This document shows, one piece after another, positions 25,221 to 34,153 of a stretch of DNA of 64,000 nucleotides. The first letter of the stretch is position 1, and every line of letters begins with the position of its first letter. Origin of the DNA: Gillisella vitis (lineage in GTDB: Bacteria; Pseudomonadota; Alphaproteobacteria; Rhizobiales; Rhizobiaceae); the NCBI RefSeq assembly GCF_014204625.1, contig NZ_JACHLU010000014.1, positions 60,978 to 124,977 of the forward strand. The letters are read 5' to 3'. Both the position numbers and the translations under genes were made by a program. A model generated the notes under the pieces. The model saw nothing but the letters and a program-made list of their open reading frames with translations. It was not told the DNA's origin and searched no databases.

Positions 25221-26465
25221 ATGATGATGGTTTTCAAGTGGATGGGCAGTGCGGTATTGGCCGCTTCTCTCATGGTTTCAACGGCGTCTGCGGCTGAGCT
25301 CAAGGTGCTGTGGTATGTTGATGATGACGCGCAGGAGGCGGTTGTTCGCGGCCTTCTGGATGATTATACGGCAGCGCACCCGGATACGACCTTCAGCTTG
25401 CAGATTACGCCCTATAGCGGCATGATCCAGAAATTCCAGCAGTTTGCGGCATCCGGCATTATGCCTGATGTGGCGCTGACCTCCTCAATGGAGCCGATTA
25501 TTCGTCCTTTCCTCGTCGATTTCAACAAGGAGATCGGTCCAGACTGGATCAATGATTTCGTCAAGGGCTGGGCAGACGGTGCACGCCTTGGTGATAAGGT
25601 GATTGCCGCCCCGCTTGATGTGACATCGACAGGCATGTTCTTCAACACAGATGCTTTTAAAAAGGCTGGCGTTGAGATTCCATCGCAAGACAAGGGCTGG
25701 ACATGGGAAGAGCTGGCACCAAAGCTGAAAGAGGTGGCTGAAAAATCCGGTACCCGCTATCCGCTGGTATGGGATGTGTCGGCCAGCCGCTGGATTGTGC
25801 ATCAGTTCCAGTACGGCAATCACATTTTCTCTGAAGCCGCCCCGGTAAAGGTGGTGATGGATGACGCCAAGTGGACAAAGTCGCTGGATAATTTCATTGC
25901 CATGAGCAAAAATATTATGCCGCCCGGCCTGTGGAGCGGTGCAAGCTCCGACAATCCGAAAGAGCTGTTCATGGGTGGTCAGGCTGTGGCTTACATGTCC
26001 GGCAGCTGGCAGATTCCAACACTTGCCAGCAAGGCAAGTTTCAAGTGGCAGGCTGGTCCAACCCCTTCCGGCACGGTTCGCTCCTCCATTTACGGCGGCG
26101 ATTATCTGGTGGCCTTCAACACCAGCCCCCATCTGAAAGAGGCCGTCTCCTTTATCAAATGGATTACCGCACCCAAGGCGCAGGCCGATTTTGCCAAAAA
26201 GATGGGCGTTATTCCAGCCAATCTGAAAGCGGATACGGTTGATTATGGCAACTCCATGGCGTCCGATGCGGTCAAAACCATGCAGGCTGAGCTGAACGCC
26301 AGCCCGGTTTATGCGGCAACCGATCAGGCATGGCCGCAGATGCAGGCCGTTTGGGGACCAATCAAAACCGCCGTCACCCAAGCTGTGGCTGGCCAGATCA
26401 CCTCTGCACAGGCGATTGCTGACATTCGCAAAGCGGCCGAGGCTTCTGTCGAGGCGCAGCAGTGA
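25221..26465 (+). CDS. Sugar ABC transporter substrate-binding protein (family 1)
   Basis: 414 residues from the first of three consecutive ATG codons at 25221, preceded by AAAGGGGAAG. A TTG 37 codons earlier lies inside operator site 3 and is rejected. The signal peptide MMMVFKWMGSAVLAASLMVSTASA is cleaved before AELKVLWYVDD. Family-1 features are GMIQKFQQFAASGIMPDVALT, AAPLDVTSTGMFFNTDAFKKAGVE, WTWEELAPKLKEVAEKSG and GGQAVAYMSGSWQIPTL. It is periplasmic and likely binds an oligosaccharide containing amino sugar. The stop overlaps the permease GTG start. Confidence 0.92.
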   Translation: MMMVFKWMGSAVLAASLMVSTASAAELKVLWYVDDDAQEAVVRGLLDDYTAAHPDTTFSLQITPYSGMIQKFQQFAASGIMPDVALTSSMEPIIRPFLVDFNKEIGPDWINDFVKGWADGARLGDKVIAAPLDVTSTGMFFNTDAFKKAGVEIPSQDKGWTWEELAPKLKEVAEKSGTRYPLVWDVSASRWIVHQFQYGNHIFSEAAPVKVVMDDAKWTKSLDNFIAMSKNIMPPGLWSGASSDNPKELFMGGQAVAYMSGSWQIPTLASKASFKWQAGPTPSGTVRSSIYGGDYLVAFNTSPHLKEAVSFIKWITAPKAQADFAKKMGVIPANLKADTVDYGNSMASDAVKTMQAELNASPVYAATDQAWPQMQAVWGPIKTAVTQAVAGQITSAQAIADIRKAAEASVEAQQ

Positions 26466-27409
26466 GCGCGACCTTGACCGCACCAGCAAAGACGGCGGCC
26501 TCCCGGTCGTCGTTTTTCAGATGGCAGGCGCTGAGGCGTCTGTCATGGCCCTATTTCCTCATCCTGCCAACAATGGCGCTGATTGTGGCGTTTTCGCTCT
26601 ATCCGCTGGTGCAGGGCTTTTACATGTCCTTCTTCAGGCGGGGCGTGGTGGTGCTGCCGCAAGTGCCGCAAACCCTGCCGCAGTATGTTGGTCTGGATAA
26701 TTTCATTCACCTGCTCGACAATCCCGATTTTCGGCTATCGCTGCTGAAAACGGTCGGCTTCGTGGTTGTGGCCGTGCCTTTGAACATTGCGCTGTCGCTG
26801 TCGCTGGCGATCTTGCTGCAACCGCAGACGCGGCTTTTTGCCTTTGCCCGCACGGTGGTGTTCTTTCCATCGATGATCAGCCTGCTGATTATCGGCATCA
26901 CCTGGCGCTGGCTGTTTGGCTTGAACAACGGGTTGGTGAATTACCTGCTGTCGCTTGTCAGTATCGCACCCGTTCCGTGGCTTGAGCAGGATACGATGGC
27001 GCAGATTGCCGTTGTCGTGGCCTGGGTCTGGTGGCAGGCCGGTGTGAACATGATGATTTTTCTATCGGGCCTCACCGCGATTTCGCCGGATTATTACGAG
27101 GCGGCGTCGATTGATCGCACCAGCAAATGGCGGCAGTTTACTCATATCACCCTGCCGCTGCTGCGACCAACCATGGCTGTTGTGGTGGTGCTCTCCTCCA
27201 TTGAGGCGTTCAAGGTCTATGAACTGGTCGTGTCGCTGACCGGCGGCGGTCCCGGCAAGGCAACGGTCTATCTGATCCAGACGATTTATGACACAGCCTT
27301 TCAGATGCCGATGCAGGCAGGTGTTGCTGCGGCGCAATCGGTGGTTCTTTTCGTCGTCCTGATGGTGCTTGCCATCCTCCAGCTCCGGCTTGCAAGGAAT
27401 TCACAATGA
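26462..27409 (+). CDS. Sugar ABC transporter permease (MalF type)
   Basis: 315 residues from a GTG that overlaps the preceding TGA (GTGA). Six hydrophobic segments are visible: YFLILPTMALIVAFSLYPLVQGFYMSFF, the TVGFVVVAVPLNIALSLSLAILL helix and others. The EAA loop is EAASIDRTSKWRQFTHITLPLLRPT. It pairs with the next gene to form the inner-membrane channel of the amino-sugar importer. Confidence 0.93.
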   Translation: MSATLTAPAKTAASRSSFFRWQALRRLSWPYFLILPTMALIVAFSLYPLVQGFYMSFFRRGVVVLPQVPQTLPQYVGLDNFIHLLDNPDFRLSLLKTVGFVVVAVPLNIALSLSLAILLQPQTRLFAFARTVVFFPSMISLLIIGITWRWLFGLNNGLVNYLLSLVSIAPVPWLEQDTMAQIAVVVAWVWWQAGVNMMIFLSGLTAISPDYYEAASIDRTSKWRQFTHITLPLLRPTMAVVVVLSSIEAFKVYELVVSLTGGGPGKATVYLIQTIYDTAFQMPMQAGVAAAQSVVLFVVLMVLAILQLRLARNSQ

Positions 27410-28224
27410 CGAAGACCTATTCACCGGCCCGCTTGATCCTTGTTGCTCTGGTTCTGCTGATTTTCATGCTGCCGCCGGTGTGGCTGTTTCTGTCAGCGCT
27501 CAAGCCGCAGGCCGAGATTTTTCAATGGCCTCCGACACTTTGGCCGGAGCATCCGACGCTGGAAAACTTCATCAACACGGTGTCGCGCGCACGGTTTCTG
27601 ACCTTCTTCAAGAACTCTGCCATTGTGTCGGTGCTCTCGGCGCTGTTATCTGTGACGATCAGCGTCATGGCCGGGTATGCTCTGGCAAAATTCCGCTTCA
27701 AGGGCGATACGCTGTTTTTCCTGCTGATCATGTCATCGCTGATGGTGCCGTTGCAGATTATCCTGATCCCGGTTTTTCTGGTGCTGAAAGATCTGGGCAT
27801 GTTGGACACATTGGCAGGCGTGATCATTGCGCCAGCGGCAACCCCGACGGGGGTGTTTCTGATGCGGCAATATATTCTCAACATCCCCGATAGTCTGCTG
27901 GAAGCGGCACGTCTGGAAAAAACCCCGGAATGGCGGATTCTCTGGCGCATCATTGTACCGCTCTCCATCCCTGCCATTGGCACGCTGCTGGCCTTCAACC
28001 TGGTCTGGCGCTGGAATGATTATCTCTGGCCCTTCCTGATCATCACCGATCAGGACCAGTGGACGCTGCAATTGGCGATTGCCAATTCCATTGGCCGTTT
28101 CGGGATTGACTGGCCCAAACTTCTGTCCATGTCGGTGTTGTCGGTCTTGCCAGTGCTGGTGGTGTTTACCGCGTTGCAGCGGTTGATGATGGGCGGCATT
28201 ATGGCCGGTGCCACCAAGGAATAG
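27406..28224 (+). CDS. Sugar ABC transporter permease (MalG type)
   Basis: 272 residues, starting at an ATGA overlap with the MalF-type gene. The pattern VWLFLSALKPQAEIFQWPPTLWPEHPTLENF is typical of MalG-like permeases. The EAA loop is EAARLEKTPEWRILWRIIVPLSIPA, and the end is LQRLMMGGIMAGATKE. It is the last gene of the importer operon and is followed by a hairpin. Confidence 0.93.
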   Translation: MTKTYSPARLILVALVLLIFMLPPVWLFLSALKPQAEIFQWPPTLWPEHPTLENFINTVSRARFLTFFKNSAIVSVLSALLSVTISVMAGYALAKFRFKGDTLFFLLIMSSLMVPLQIILIPVFLVLKDLGMLDTLAGVIIAPAATPTGVFLMRQYILNIPDSLLEAARLEKTPEWRILWRIIVPLSIPAIGTLLAFNLVWRWNDYLWPFLIITDQDQWTLQLAIANSIGRFGIDWPKLLSMSVLSVLPVLVVFTALQRLMMGGIMAGATKE

Positions 28225-28238
28225 CGTGTTTTTCAGCA

Positions 28239-28269
28239 GCCTGTCAGGGTCAAACTGAGCCTGACAGGC
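28239..28269. terminator. Terminator hairpin after the amino-sugar importer (palindromic repeat copy B)
   Basis: Arms GCCTGTCAGG (28239-28248) and CCTGACAGGC (28260-28269) begin 15 bp after the permease stop and lie between convergent genes. The 27-bp core at 28241-28267 is related to those at 3149-3175 and 48081-48107. Confidence 0.75.
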
Positions 28270-28287
28270 CCTGATAAATTCACTTAA

Positions 28288-29484
28288 CTATTGCGCTGAA
28301 ACAGGCAGTCGCATTTCGCTTGGCAAGTCCTGCGGCGAAAACAGCGCATTGTGAACCTGATTGAGCGCAATGGCGACAGCCCCCATCAGGGTCGAGCGAG
28401 ACGCAAGCGCGCTGGCCTGGACGACAATGGCCCGCTTTGTGCAGGCCGGCAAGGCATCCTGAATGAATTGCACCATCAGCGGATGGCGCCCGACATTGCC
28501 GCCCAGAATGATTTTCTGCGGATCAAGGATTGCATCGACGGCGGTTATCAGCAGCGCGCCGAGTCGGGCTGTTTCACGAACGGTATCAAGTGCTTGCAGC
28601 TCGCCTTGCTGGGCGCGTTCCAGAATATCGCGGGCGGTCAGCCCGTTTTGCTCCACCCCGTAGCGCTCGACAATCCCGCGGGCGCTGATGGCGCATTCGA
28701 GCGCGCCGCGCTCCAGACTTTCACCATGATAGGGATCAGCACCAAAGGGCAGGTAAGAAATTTCACCGGCCGCACCCTTGGCACCGCGCATCAATTTGCC
28801 GTTGACCAGCGTGCCCAGGCCAATGCCGGTGCCGAGCGAGATCAGAGCAACGGTCTCCAGTCCAATACCGCTGCCTTTCCAGCTTTCGCCGATCACGGCA
28901 GCATTCACGTCATTTTCAATCACGACATCACAGCGCAAAATTTCTTGCAGCTTTTTCACCATGTCCAGATTGCCAATCTCGGCCATGTTGGGGGCAAGGG
29001 AAAGGGTTCCGGTTTCCGGGTCAATAACGCCGGGTGTGGCTACGGCTGCCAACAGCACTTTACTATGCGGAATTTTCGCTTTCTTCAGATTGGCGTCGAC
29101 GAGATTGCGCACATGTTGCAGCAAGTCCTCACCGGCGTGGCCATCACATCCCGTTTCGATTTCCTGCACAATGTTGCCGACAATATCGACAATGGCGATA
29201 CGGATGGTGTTGGCTCCAAGGTCAATCCCAATCACACAGCCTGCATCGGGCACCACTTCGTAGGTGACGGCACTTCGTCCAACCTTGCCAGACACAACAC
29301 CCTTCACACGCACCCAGCCTGATTCTTCCAGTGTGCGGATAACCTCGGACATGGTCTGTTTGGAAAGCCCGGTTTTTTTGGCCAGATCCGCACGCGAGGT
29401 CGATCCTTCATGCAGCAGAATTTCCATGGCGGCCCGTACAGAAATCTGGCGAAGCATGGGCGGTGTGCTGGTCCAGATGTTCAT
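28288..29484 (-). CDS. ROK family transcriptional repressor (NagC/XylR type)
   Basis: 398 residues from the ATG at 29484, preceded by GGAGAATGC. A winged helix-turn-helix (ISVRAAMEILLHEGSTSRADLAKKTGLSKQTMSEVIRTLEESGWV) is followed by a ROK domain with VIGIDLGANTIRIAIVD and VVIENDVNAAVIGE. The CxCGxxGC zinc motif is missing; GEISYLPFGADPYHGESLERGALE takes its place, much as in the kinase at 20231. It should sense a sugar or sugar phosphate and repress the cluster through the TTCG-N9-CGAA sites, including the one in its own promoter (inference). Confidence 0.92.
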   Translation of the reverse strand: MNIWTSTPPMLRQISVRAAMEILLHEGSTSRADLAKKTGLSKQTMSEVIRTLEESGWVRVKGVVSGKVGRSAVTYEVVPDAGCVIGIDLGANTIRIAIVDIVGNIVQEIETGCDGHAGEDLLQHVRNLVDANLKKAKIPHSKVLLAAVATPGVIDPETGTLSLAPNMAEIGNLDMVKKLQEILRCDVVIENDVNAAVIGESWKGSGIGLETVALISLGTGIGLGTLVNGKLMRGAKGAAGEISYLPFGADPYHGESLERGALECAISARGIVERYGVEQNGLTARDILERAQQGELQALDTVRETARLGALLITAVDAILDPQKIILGGNVGRHPLMVQFIQDALPACTKRAIVVQASALASRSTLMGAVAIALNQVHNALFSPQDLPSEMRLPVSAQ

Positions 29485-29949
29485 GTGTTTGCATTCTCCA
29501 TTGCGTCGGTTGCGGAGCCGTTGTTTTCGATTCGTCTCATTGAAAATATCGCATGTCAAACAAAGGCCTGCAAATAATTCGTTCGCCTGGCGAATTATAT
29601 CGCTCGTCTGATTGTGCTGACGTTTCAAACCATCTTGCAATTGATGCATCCATCAGCACCTGCCGCAAACAAATGCGTAGCCCGGAACATTGGTACGTGC
29701 AGACCGTTGTCTCATCAGTTGATTATCCTACCCGGTTGCATGGAAATTTGCGCGGAAATTCGCAAGCATCTTTGGAGTGTTGCAGCTTTGGGTAGATTGA
29801 TCAGAATCAAGATGACCCGGCATAGTTAGCGCTAGCTTCGGGATGAGAGGCTTAAAATTCAAGGTGCACGCGCCAAAAAAAGGCGACGATTGACTTTGTC
29901 TGCCGGACTTCGACACTGCGAGACAGTTCAGAAAGCAAAGGACGATTCC
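29485..29949. promoter_or_regulatory. Divergent intergenic region between the ROK repressor and aldehyde dehydrogenase genes
   Basis: 465 bp with no convincing gene. Besides operator site 4 (29578-29594) there is a half-site TTCGTC at 29531 whose right arm is degenerate. The right-hand part (29650-29940) shows no clear promoter or hairpin that I can defend. Confidence 0.5.
29578..29594. promoter_or_regulatory. TTCG-N9-CGAA operator, site 4 (ROK repressor promoter)
   Basis: This is the most symmetric copy: ATAATTCG (29574-29581) and CGAATTAT (29591-29598) flank nine bases. It lies about 94 bp upstream of the repressor start, consistent with autoregulation. Confidence 0.75.
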
Positions 29950-31341
29950 ATGGCTTATTCAACAACAAATCCCTATACTGGTGAGCGGATCAAGAGCTTT
30001 GCCAATGCGACAGACAGTGAGGTGAACGCAGCCATTCAGGCGGCTGACAATGCATTTCAGGCATGGCGCAAAGTGAGCTTTGCGGATCGCGCCAAAGTGA
30101 TGCATGCAGCCGCTGAAATTCTGCGCAAGGATGTCGACGACTATGCCAAACTCCTGACCCTTGAAATGGGCAAGGTGATTGGCGAGGCCAAGGCAGAAGT
30201 GGCACTATCGGCGGATATTTTTGATTATTATGCGGTAAATGCCGAGCGTTTGCTGGCTGAAGAGCCGTTGCCGGTGGCCCATGTGTCCGAGGGGCGCGCC
30301 ATGCTGGTGCATGAGCCGCTTGGTGTTCTTCTGGCGATTGAGCCGTGGAATTTCCCCTATTACCAGATTGCCCGCATCATCGCGCCGCAACTGTCGGCGG
30401 GCAACACCATGCTGTTGAAGCACGCCTCCAACGTGCCGCAATGCGCTGCCGCTTTTGAAAAGCTGATGCTGGAAGCCGGTCTGCCCAAGGGCGGGTTCAC
30501 CAATCTCTATGCCACCCGCGATCAGATCGAGATGATCCTCAATGATCCGCGCGTTCATGGTGTTGCTTTGACAGGCTCGGAAGGTGCAGGTGCGATCGTG
30601 GCCTCGCAGGCAGGCAAGGCGCTGAAAAAATCCACCATGGAGCTGGGTGGTGCCGATGCTTTTGTGGTGCTGGCCGATGCAGATCTGCAAAAAACCGTGA
30701 AGTGGGCGGTGTTTGGCCGTCACTGGAATGGCGGGCAGGTCTGCGTTTCTTCCAAGCGCATGATCATTGCCGATGAAATCTATGATGCTTTTCTCACCAA
30801 CTACAAAACGGGCGTTGCCGGTTTGAAGGCGGGTGATCCGTTTGATCCGGAAACAACGCTTGCGCCGCTCTCTTCCCAGAGTGCTGCCGACGAGGTGAAG
30901 CAGAAGATCCGTGAGGCCGTGGAGCTGGGCGCAACCGCTGTGGAAGTGGGACCGCCCGTTCCCAATCAGGGTGCTTTTGTGCAGCCAACCATTCTGACAG
31001 ATTTGGCCGATGACAATCCGGCACGCTACTGGGAGTTTTTTGGCCCTGTTTCGATGCTGTTTCGGGCGAAAGATGAGGCAGACGCCATTCGCATTGCCAA
31101 TGATACGCCCTTTGGTCTGGGCGGCTCTGTCTTTACCAGTGACACCCAACATGGTGTTGAGGTGGCCCGGCAAATTCAAACCGGCATGGTGTTCATCAAC
31201 CATCCCACCATGGTCAAAGCCGATCTGCCCTTTGGTGGCGTGAAGCGCTCCGGCTATGGCCGCGAATTGCTCGGCCTTGGCATCAAGGAGTTTGTGAATA
31301 CCAAGCTGATTGATGTGGTGGATATAGACGCACCGTTCTAG
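29950..31341 (+). CDS. NAD(P)-dependent aldehyde dehydrogenase, succinate-semialdehyde dehydrogenase-like
   Basis: 463 residues from the ATG at 29950 with GCAAAGGA upstream; an earlier in-frame ATG is not preceded by a good site. Catalytic landmarks are PWNFPYYQIARIIAP (Asn), TMELGGADAFVV (general base Glu) and NGGQVCVSSKRMI (nucleophilic Cys). The early MAYSTTNPYTGERIKSF and late FGGVKRSGYGRELLGLGIKEFVNTKLI match the SSADH branch. It oxidises a short-chain semialdehyde to the acid in the cytoplasm. The gene stands alone, and its stop codon lies inside a long palindromic repeat. Confidence 0.9.
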   Translation: MAYSTTNPYTGERIKSFANATDSEVNAAIQAADNAFQAWRKVSFADRAKVMHAAAEILRKDVDDYAKLLTLEMGKVIGEAKAEVALSADIFDYYAVNAERLLAEEPLPVAHVSEGRAMLVHEPLGVLLAIEPWNFPYYQIARIIAPQLSAGNTMLLKHASNVPQCAAAFEKLMLEAGLPKGGFTNLYATRDQIEMILNDPRVHGVALTGSEGAGAIVASQAGKALKKSTMELGGADAFVVLADADLQKTVKWAVFGRHWNGGQVCVSSKRMIIADEIYDAFLTNYKTGVAGLKAGDPFDPETTLAPLSSQSAADEVKQKIREAVELGATAVEVGPPVPNQGAFVQPTILTDLADDNPARYWEFFGPVSMLFRAKDEADAIRIANDTPFGLGGSVFTSDTQHGVEVARQIQTGMVFINHPTMVKADLPFGGVKRSGYGRELLGLGIKEFVNTKLIDVVDIDAPF

Positions 31342-31489
31342 GGCAAATCGACATTCATGCTTGAGCGGGCTGCAAACGGCAATTTTCTGCGATCCGGTGC
31401 TCATGTACTCAAGTACTCAAGTACACTCCGCTCCGGTTCTCGAAAATCACCGTTTTCGCCTCACTCCAGCCCGAATGTCGATCCGCCCT
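31340..31489. repeat. Long imperfect palindrome (RIME-like rhizobial intergenic element)
   Basis: The left end AGGGCAAATCGACATTC (31340-31356) pairs with GAATGTCGATCCGCCCT (31473-31489) with two mismatches. Pairing continues inward through AACGG/CCGTT and ATTTTC/GAAAAT blocks. The loop region contains a tandem GTACTCAA duplication at 31405-31420. The 150-bp organisation resembles rhizobial mosaic intergenic elements. It overlaps the last bases of the aldehyde dehydrogenase gene. Confidence 0.65.
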
Positions 31490-31500
31490 AATCAATGAAA

Positions 31501-31533
31501 AAAACCCGCGCAGTTACAAGCTGCGCGGGTTTT
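31501..31533 (-). terminator. Rho-independent terminator of pcaIJF
   Basis: Arms AAAACCCGCGCAG (31501-31513) and CTGCGCGGGTTTT (31521-31533) form a strong stem. On the minus strand the stem runs into seven T residues. It lies 12 bp beyond the pcaF stop. Confidence 0.9.
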
Positions 31534-31544
31534 CATTTTGTATA

Positions 31545-32750
31545 TTATGCGCGTTCCAGCGCAATGGCGATGCCTTGGCCAACCCCAATGCACATGGTGG
31601 ATAGTGAATAGCGCCCGCCGGTGAGCGACAATTCCAGCGCTGCCGTGCCAGTGATGCGGGCACCGGACATGCCGAGCGGATGGCCAAGCGCAATAGCACC
31701 GCCATTTTTGTTCACACGCGGATCGTCATCGGCAATGCCGAGCTGGCGCAATGTTGCCAATCCTTGCGAGGCAAAGGCTTCGTTCAACTCGATCACGTCA
31801 AACTGATCTTGCGTCATGCCCAGCCGTGCCATCAGCTTCTGGCTGGCGGGGGCGGGGCCAATGCCCATCACCCGCGGCGGAACGCCTGCCGTGGCACCGC
31901 CGAGAATGCGGGCAATCGGTGTCAGGCCATATTTTTTCACTGCCGTTTCCGAGGCAATGATCAGTGCTGCGGCACCATCGTTGACGCCGGATGCATTGCC
32001 AGCCGTGACCGTGCCGCCTTCCTTTTTGAACGGCGTGCCCAGCTTTGCCAGCGTTTCAATGGTCGTGGCGCGGGGGTGTTCATCTTTTTCCACGATGATC
32101 GGATCACCCTTGCGCTGGGGAATGGTGACGGGGGTGATTTCCTGCGCCAAACGGCCATTGGCTTGCGCCTTGGAGGCTTTATCCTGACTGCGAACGGCAA
32201 AGGCGTCCTGATCTTCGCGGGAGATTTTATAATCTTCTGCAACATTTTCGCCGGTTTCCGGCATGGAATCGACGCCATATTGCTTTTTCATCAGCGGGTT
32301 GACGAAGCGCCAGCCAATGGTGGTGTCGTAAATCTCGGCACTGCGTGAAAAGGCGGTTTCCGCCTTTGGCATCACAAAGGGCGCACGGCTCATGCTTTCC
32401 ACGCCGCCTGCAATCATCAGTTCAGATTCGCCGGATTTGATGGCGCGGGCAGCGGCAATCACTGCATCCATGCCAGAGCCGCACAGCCTGTTGATGGTGG
32501 TACCCGTCACAGACACAGGCAGGCCCGCCAGCAGCAAGGACATGCGTGCCACGTTGCGGTTGTCTTCACCGGCCTGATTGGCGCAGCCGAAGATCACATC
32601 ATCCACCGCTTCCCAATCCAGCTTGGGATGGCTGGCCAGCAGCGCCTTGAGCGGCACTGCACCCAGATCATCGGCGCGAACGGAGGAGAGCGAGCCGCCA
32701 AAACGGCCAATGGGCGTGCGGATATAGTCGCAAATATAGGCTTCAGTCAT
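31545..32750 (-). CDS. pcaF: Beta-ketoadipyl-CoA thiolase
   Basis: 401 residues. Thiolase signatures are complete: NRLCGSGMDAVIAAARAI (nucleophilic Cys), NVNEAF-like ELNEAFASQGLATLRQLGI, GGAIALGHPLGMSGARI (His) and STMCIGVGQGIAIALERA (second Cys). It cleaves beta-ketoadipyl-CoA into succinyl-CoA and acetyl-CoA, the last step of the pathway encoded in this window. It lies ten bases after pcaJ, giving the order pcaI-pcaJ-pcaF on the minus strand, and ends at a strong terminator. A general acetyl-CoA acyltransferase would be the alternative without this context. Confidence 0.95.
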   Translation of the reverse strand: MTEAYICDYIRTPIGRFGGSLSSVRADDLGAVPLKALLASHPKLDWEAVDDVIFGCANQAGEDNRNVARMSLLLAGLPVSVTGTTINRLCGSGMDAVIAAARAIKSGESELMIAGGVESMSRAPFVMPKAETAFSRSAEIYDTTIGWRFVNPLMKKQYGVDSMPETGENVAEDYKISREDQDAFAVRSQDKASKAQANGRLAQEITPVTIPQRKGDPIIVEKDEHPRATTIETLAKLGTPFKKEGGTVTAGNASGVNDGAAALIIASETAVKKYGLTPIARILGGATAGVPPRVMGIGPAPASQKLMARLGMTQDQFDVIELNEAFASQGLATLRQLGIADDDPRVNKNGGAIALGHPLGMSGARITGTAALELSLTGGRYSLSTMCIGVGQGIAIALERA

Positions 32751-32759
32751 TGCTCTTCC

Positions 32760-33449
32760 TCACAAAACCGGCACGACAAGATCGGCCACGGGGCCATCGG
32801 TATGCAACGGTGCTCCGGTCATGGCCTGCAACTCATCCATGGTCATGGCAGCCAGTTTTTCACGCACCACGAAATGGCCGTCCTTGATGTCAATCACCGC
32901 ATGGCTGGTGTAAACGCGGGTGATGCAGGCAACGCCGGTGAGCGGGAAGGTGCATTTGTCCAAAAGCTTGAACTCGCCCTTCTTGCTGACATGCTCGGTG
33001 ATGACAAAAACCTGCTTGGCCCCATGCACAAGGTCCATCGCGCCGCCCACGGCGGGAACACCCTTGGAGCCGACGCGCCAATTGGCCAGATCGCCATTTT
33101 GCGCCACCTGATAGGCTCCCAGAATGGCGACATCCAGATGACCGCCGCGCACCATGGCAAAGCTGTCTGCATGATGGAAAAAGGCAGCGCCCGGCTTCAA
33201 CGTCACGGCCTTTTTGCCAGCGTTGATCAAATCCCAGTCTTCCTCGCCCTCGGCAGGCGCTTCACCGAAATTCAGAATGCCGTTTTCGGTGTGGAAAATC
33301 GCCTGGCGACCCGGCGGCTGATATTGCGCCACCATTTCCGGAAAACCGATGCCGAGGTTGACATAGGCCCCATCGGCAATGTCTTGCGCGGCCCGCCAGG
33401 CAATCTGGGCGTTGGACAGTTTGATGTCTTCGCGGGTGTTGATACTCAT
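32760..33449 (-). CDS. pcaJ: 3-oxoadipate CoA-transferase subunit B
   Basis: 229 residues with the transferase motif YVNLGIGFPEMVAQY, the catalytic-glutamate region HTENGILNFGEAP, and VKGVPAVGGAMDL-like SKGVPAVGGAMDLVHGAK. With PcaI it moves CoA from succinyl-CoA to beta-ketoadipate. Its ATG overlaps the pcaI stop (33446-33449), as expected for equimolar subunits. Confidence 0.95.
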   Translation of the reverse strand: MSINTREDIKLSNAQIAWRAAQDIADGAYVNLGIGFPEMVAQYQPPGRQAIFHTENGILNFGEAPAEGEEDWDLINAGKKAVTLKPGAAFFHHADSFAMVRGGHLDVAILGAYQVAQNGDLANWRVGSKGVPAVGGAMDLVHGAKQVFVITEHVSKKGEFKLLDKCTFPLTGVACITRVYTSHAVIDIKDGHFVVREKLAAMTMDELQAMTGAPLHTDGPVADLVVPVL

Positions 33450-34153
33450 TTGTAAACCACTCCGGCGCGGATCAGCGCTTCTTCCTGTTGCGCATTGGCG
33501 ATCTCAACGACGCCATCGACGAAAATACCCGGGGTAACGATAATCTCAGGATCAATCTCGCCGGGTGCAACAATTTTGGAAACCTGCGCAATGGTCTTCT
33601 TGGCGGCCATGCACATCAGCGGGTTAAAGTTGCGGCCTGCCTTGCTGTAGGTGAGGTTGCCATGCAAGTCGCCCAAATGGGCTTTGACAATGGCAAAATC
33701 GGCCTTCAGCCAGCGTTCCTGCACGTAAGGGCGGCCGTCAAACTCGGCAATCACCTTGCCTTCTGCCAATTCCGTGCCATAGCCGGTGGGGGTGTAAAAG
33801 GCCGGAATGCCAGCGCCACCGGCGCGAATGCGCTCTGCCAGCGTGCCTTGTGGCACCAGTTCCAGCTCAATTTCGCCCGCGAGGTAGCGATCGGTGAAGG
33901 CACGCGGATCGGATGAGCGTGGAAACGAGCAGATCATTTTCCTGACCAGACCCGCATCAATCATCGCCGCAATGCCAATGCGGCCATTGCCTGCATTGTT
34001 GTTGATCACGGTGAGGTCTTTTGTACCCTTGTCAATCAAGGCGTGAATAAGCTCGATGGGTGCGCCAGAGCCGCCAAAGCCGCCAATCATGATGGTCGCG
34101 CCATCAAAGATCTGGGCAACGGCAGCGGCCGCGCTTGCGATTGTCTTGTCCAT
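33446..34153 (-). CDS. pcaI: 3-oxoadipate CoA-transferase subunit A
   Basis: 235 residues from the ATG at 34153 (MDKTIASAAAAVAQIFDGATIMIGGFGGSGAPIELIHAL); the open frame upstream is not conserved. Features are the GGFGGSGAP motif, the NNAGNGRIG segment, GGAGIPAFYTPTGYGTELAEGK and a central TYSKAGRNFNPLMCMAAKKTIAQV. It is the first gene of the pcaIJF operon and diverges from pcaR across an IclR-type palindrome. Confidence 0.95.
   Translation of the reverse strand: MDKTIASAAAAVAQIFDGATIMIGGFGGSGAPIELIHALIDKGTKDLTVINNNAGNGRIGIAAMIDAGLVRKMICSFPRSSDPRAFTDRYLAGEIELELVPQGTLAERIRAGGAGIPAFYTPTGYGTELAEGKVIAEFDGRPYVQERWLKADFAIVKAHLGDLHGNLTYSKAGRNFNPLMCMAAKKTIAQVSKIVAPGEIDPEIIVTPGIFVDGVVEIANAQQEEALIRAGVVYK

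Noticed and set aside
31405..31424. Tandem GTACTCAA units as a possible CRISPR or integration repeat
   Set aside because: Only two eight-base units inside a larger palindrome. No CRISPR array, transposase or integrase gene was seen anywhere in the window.
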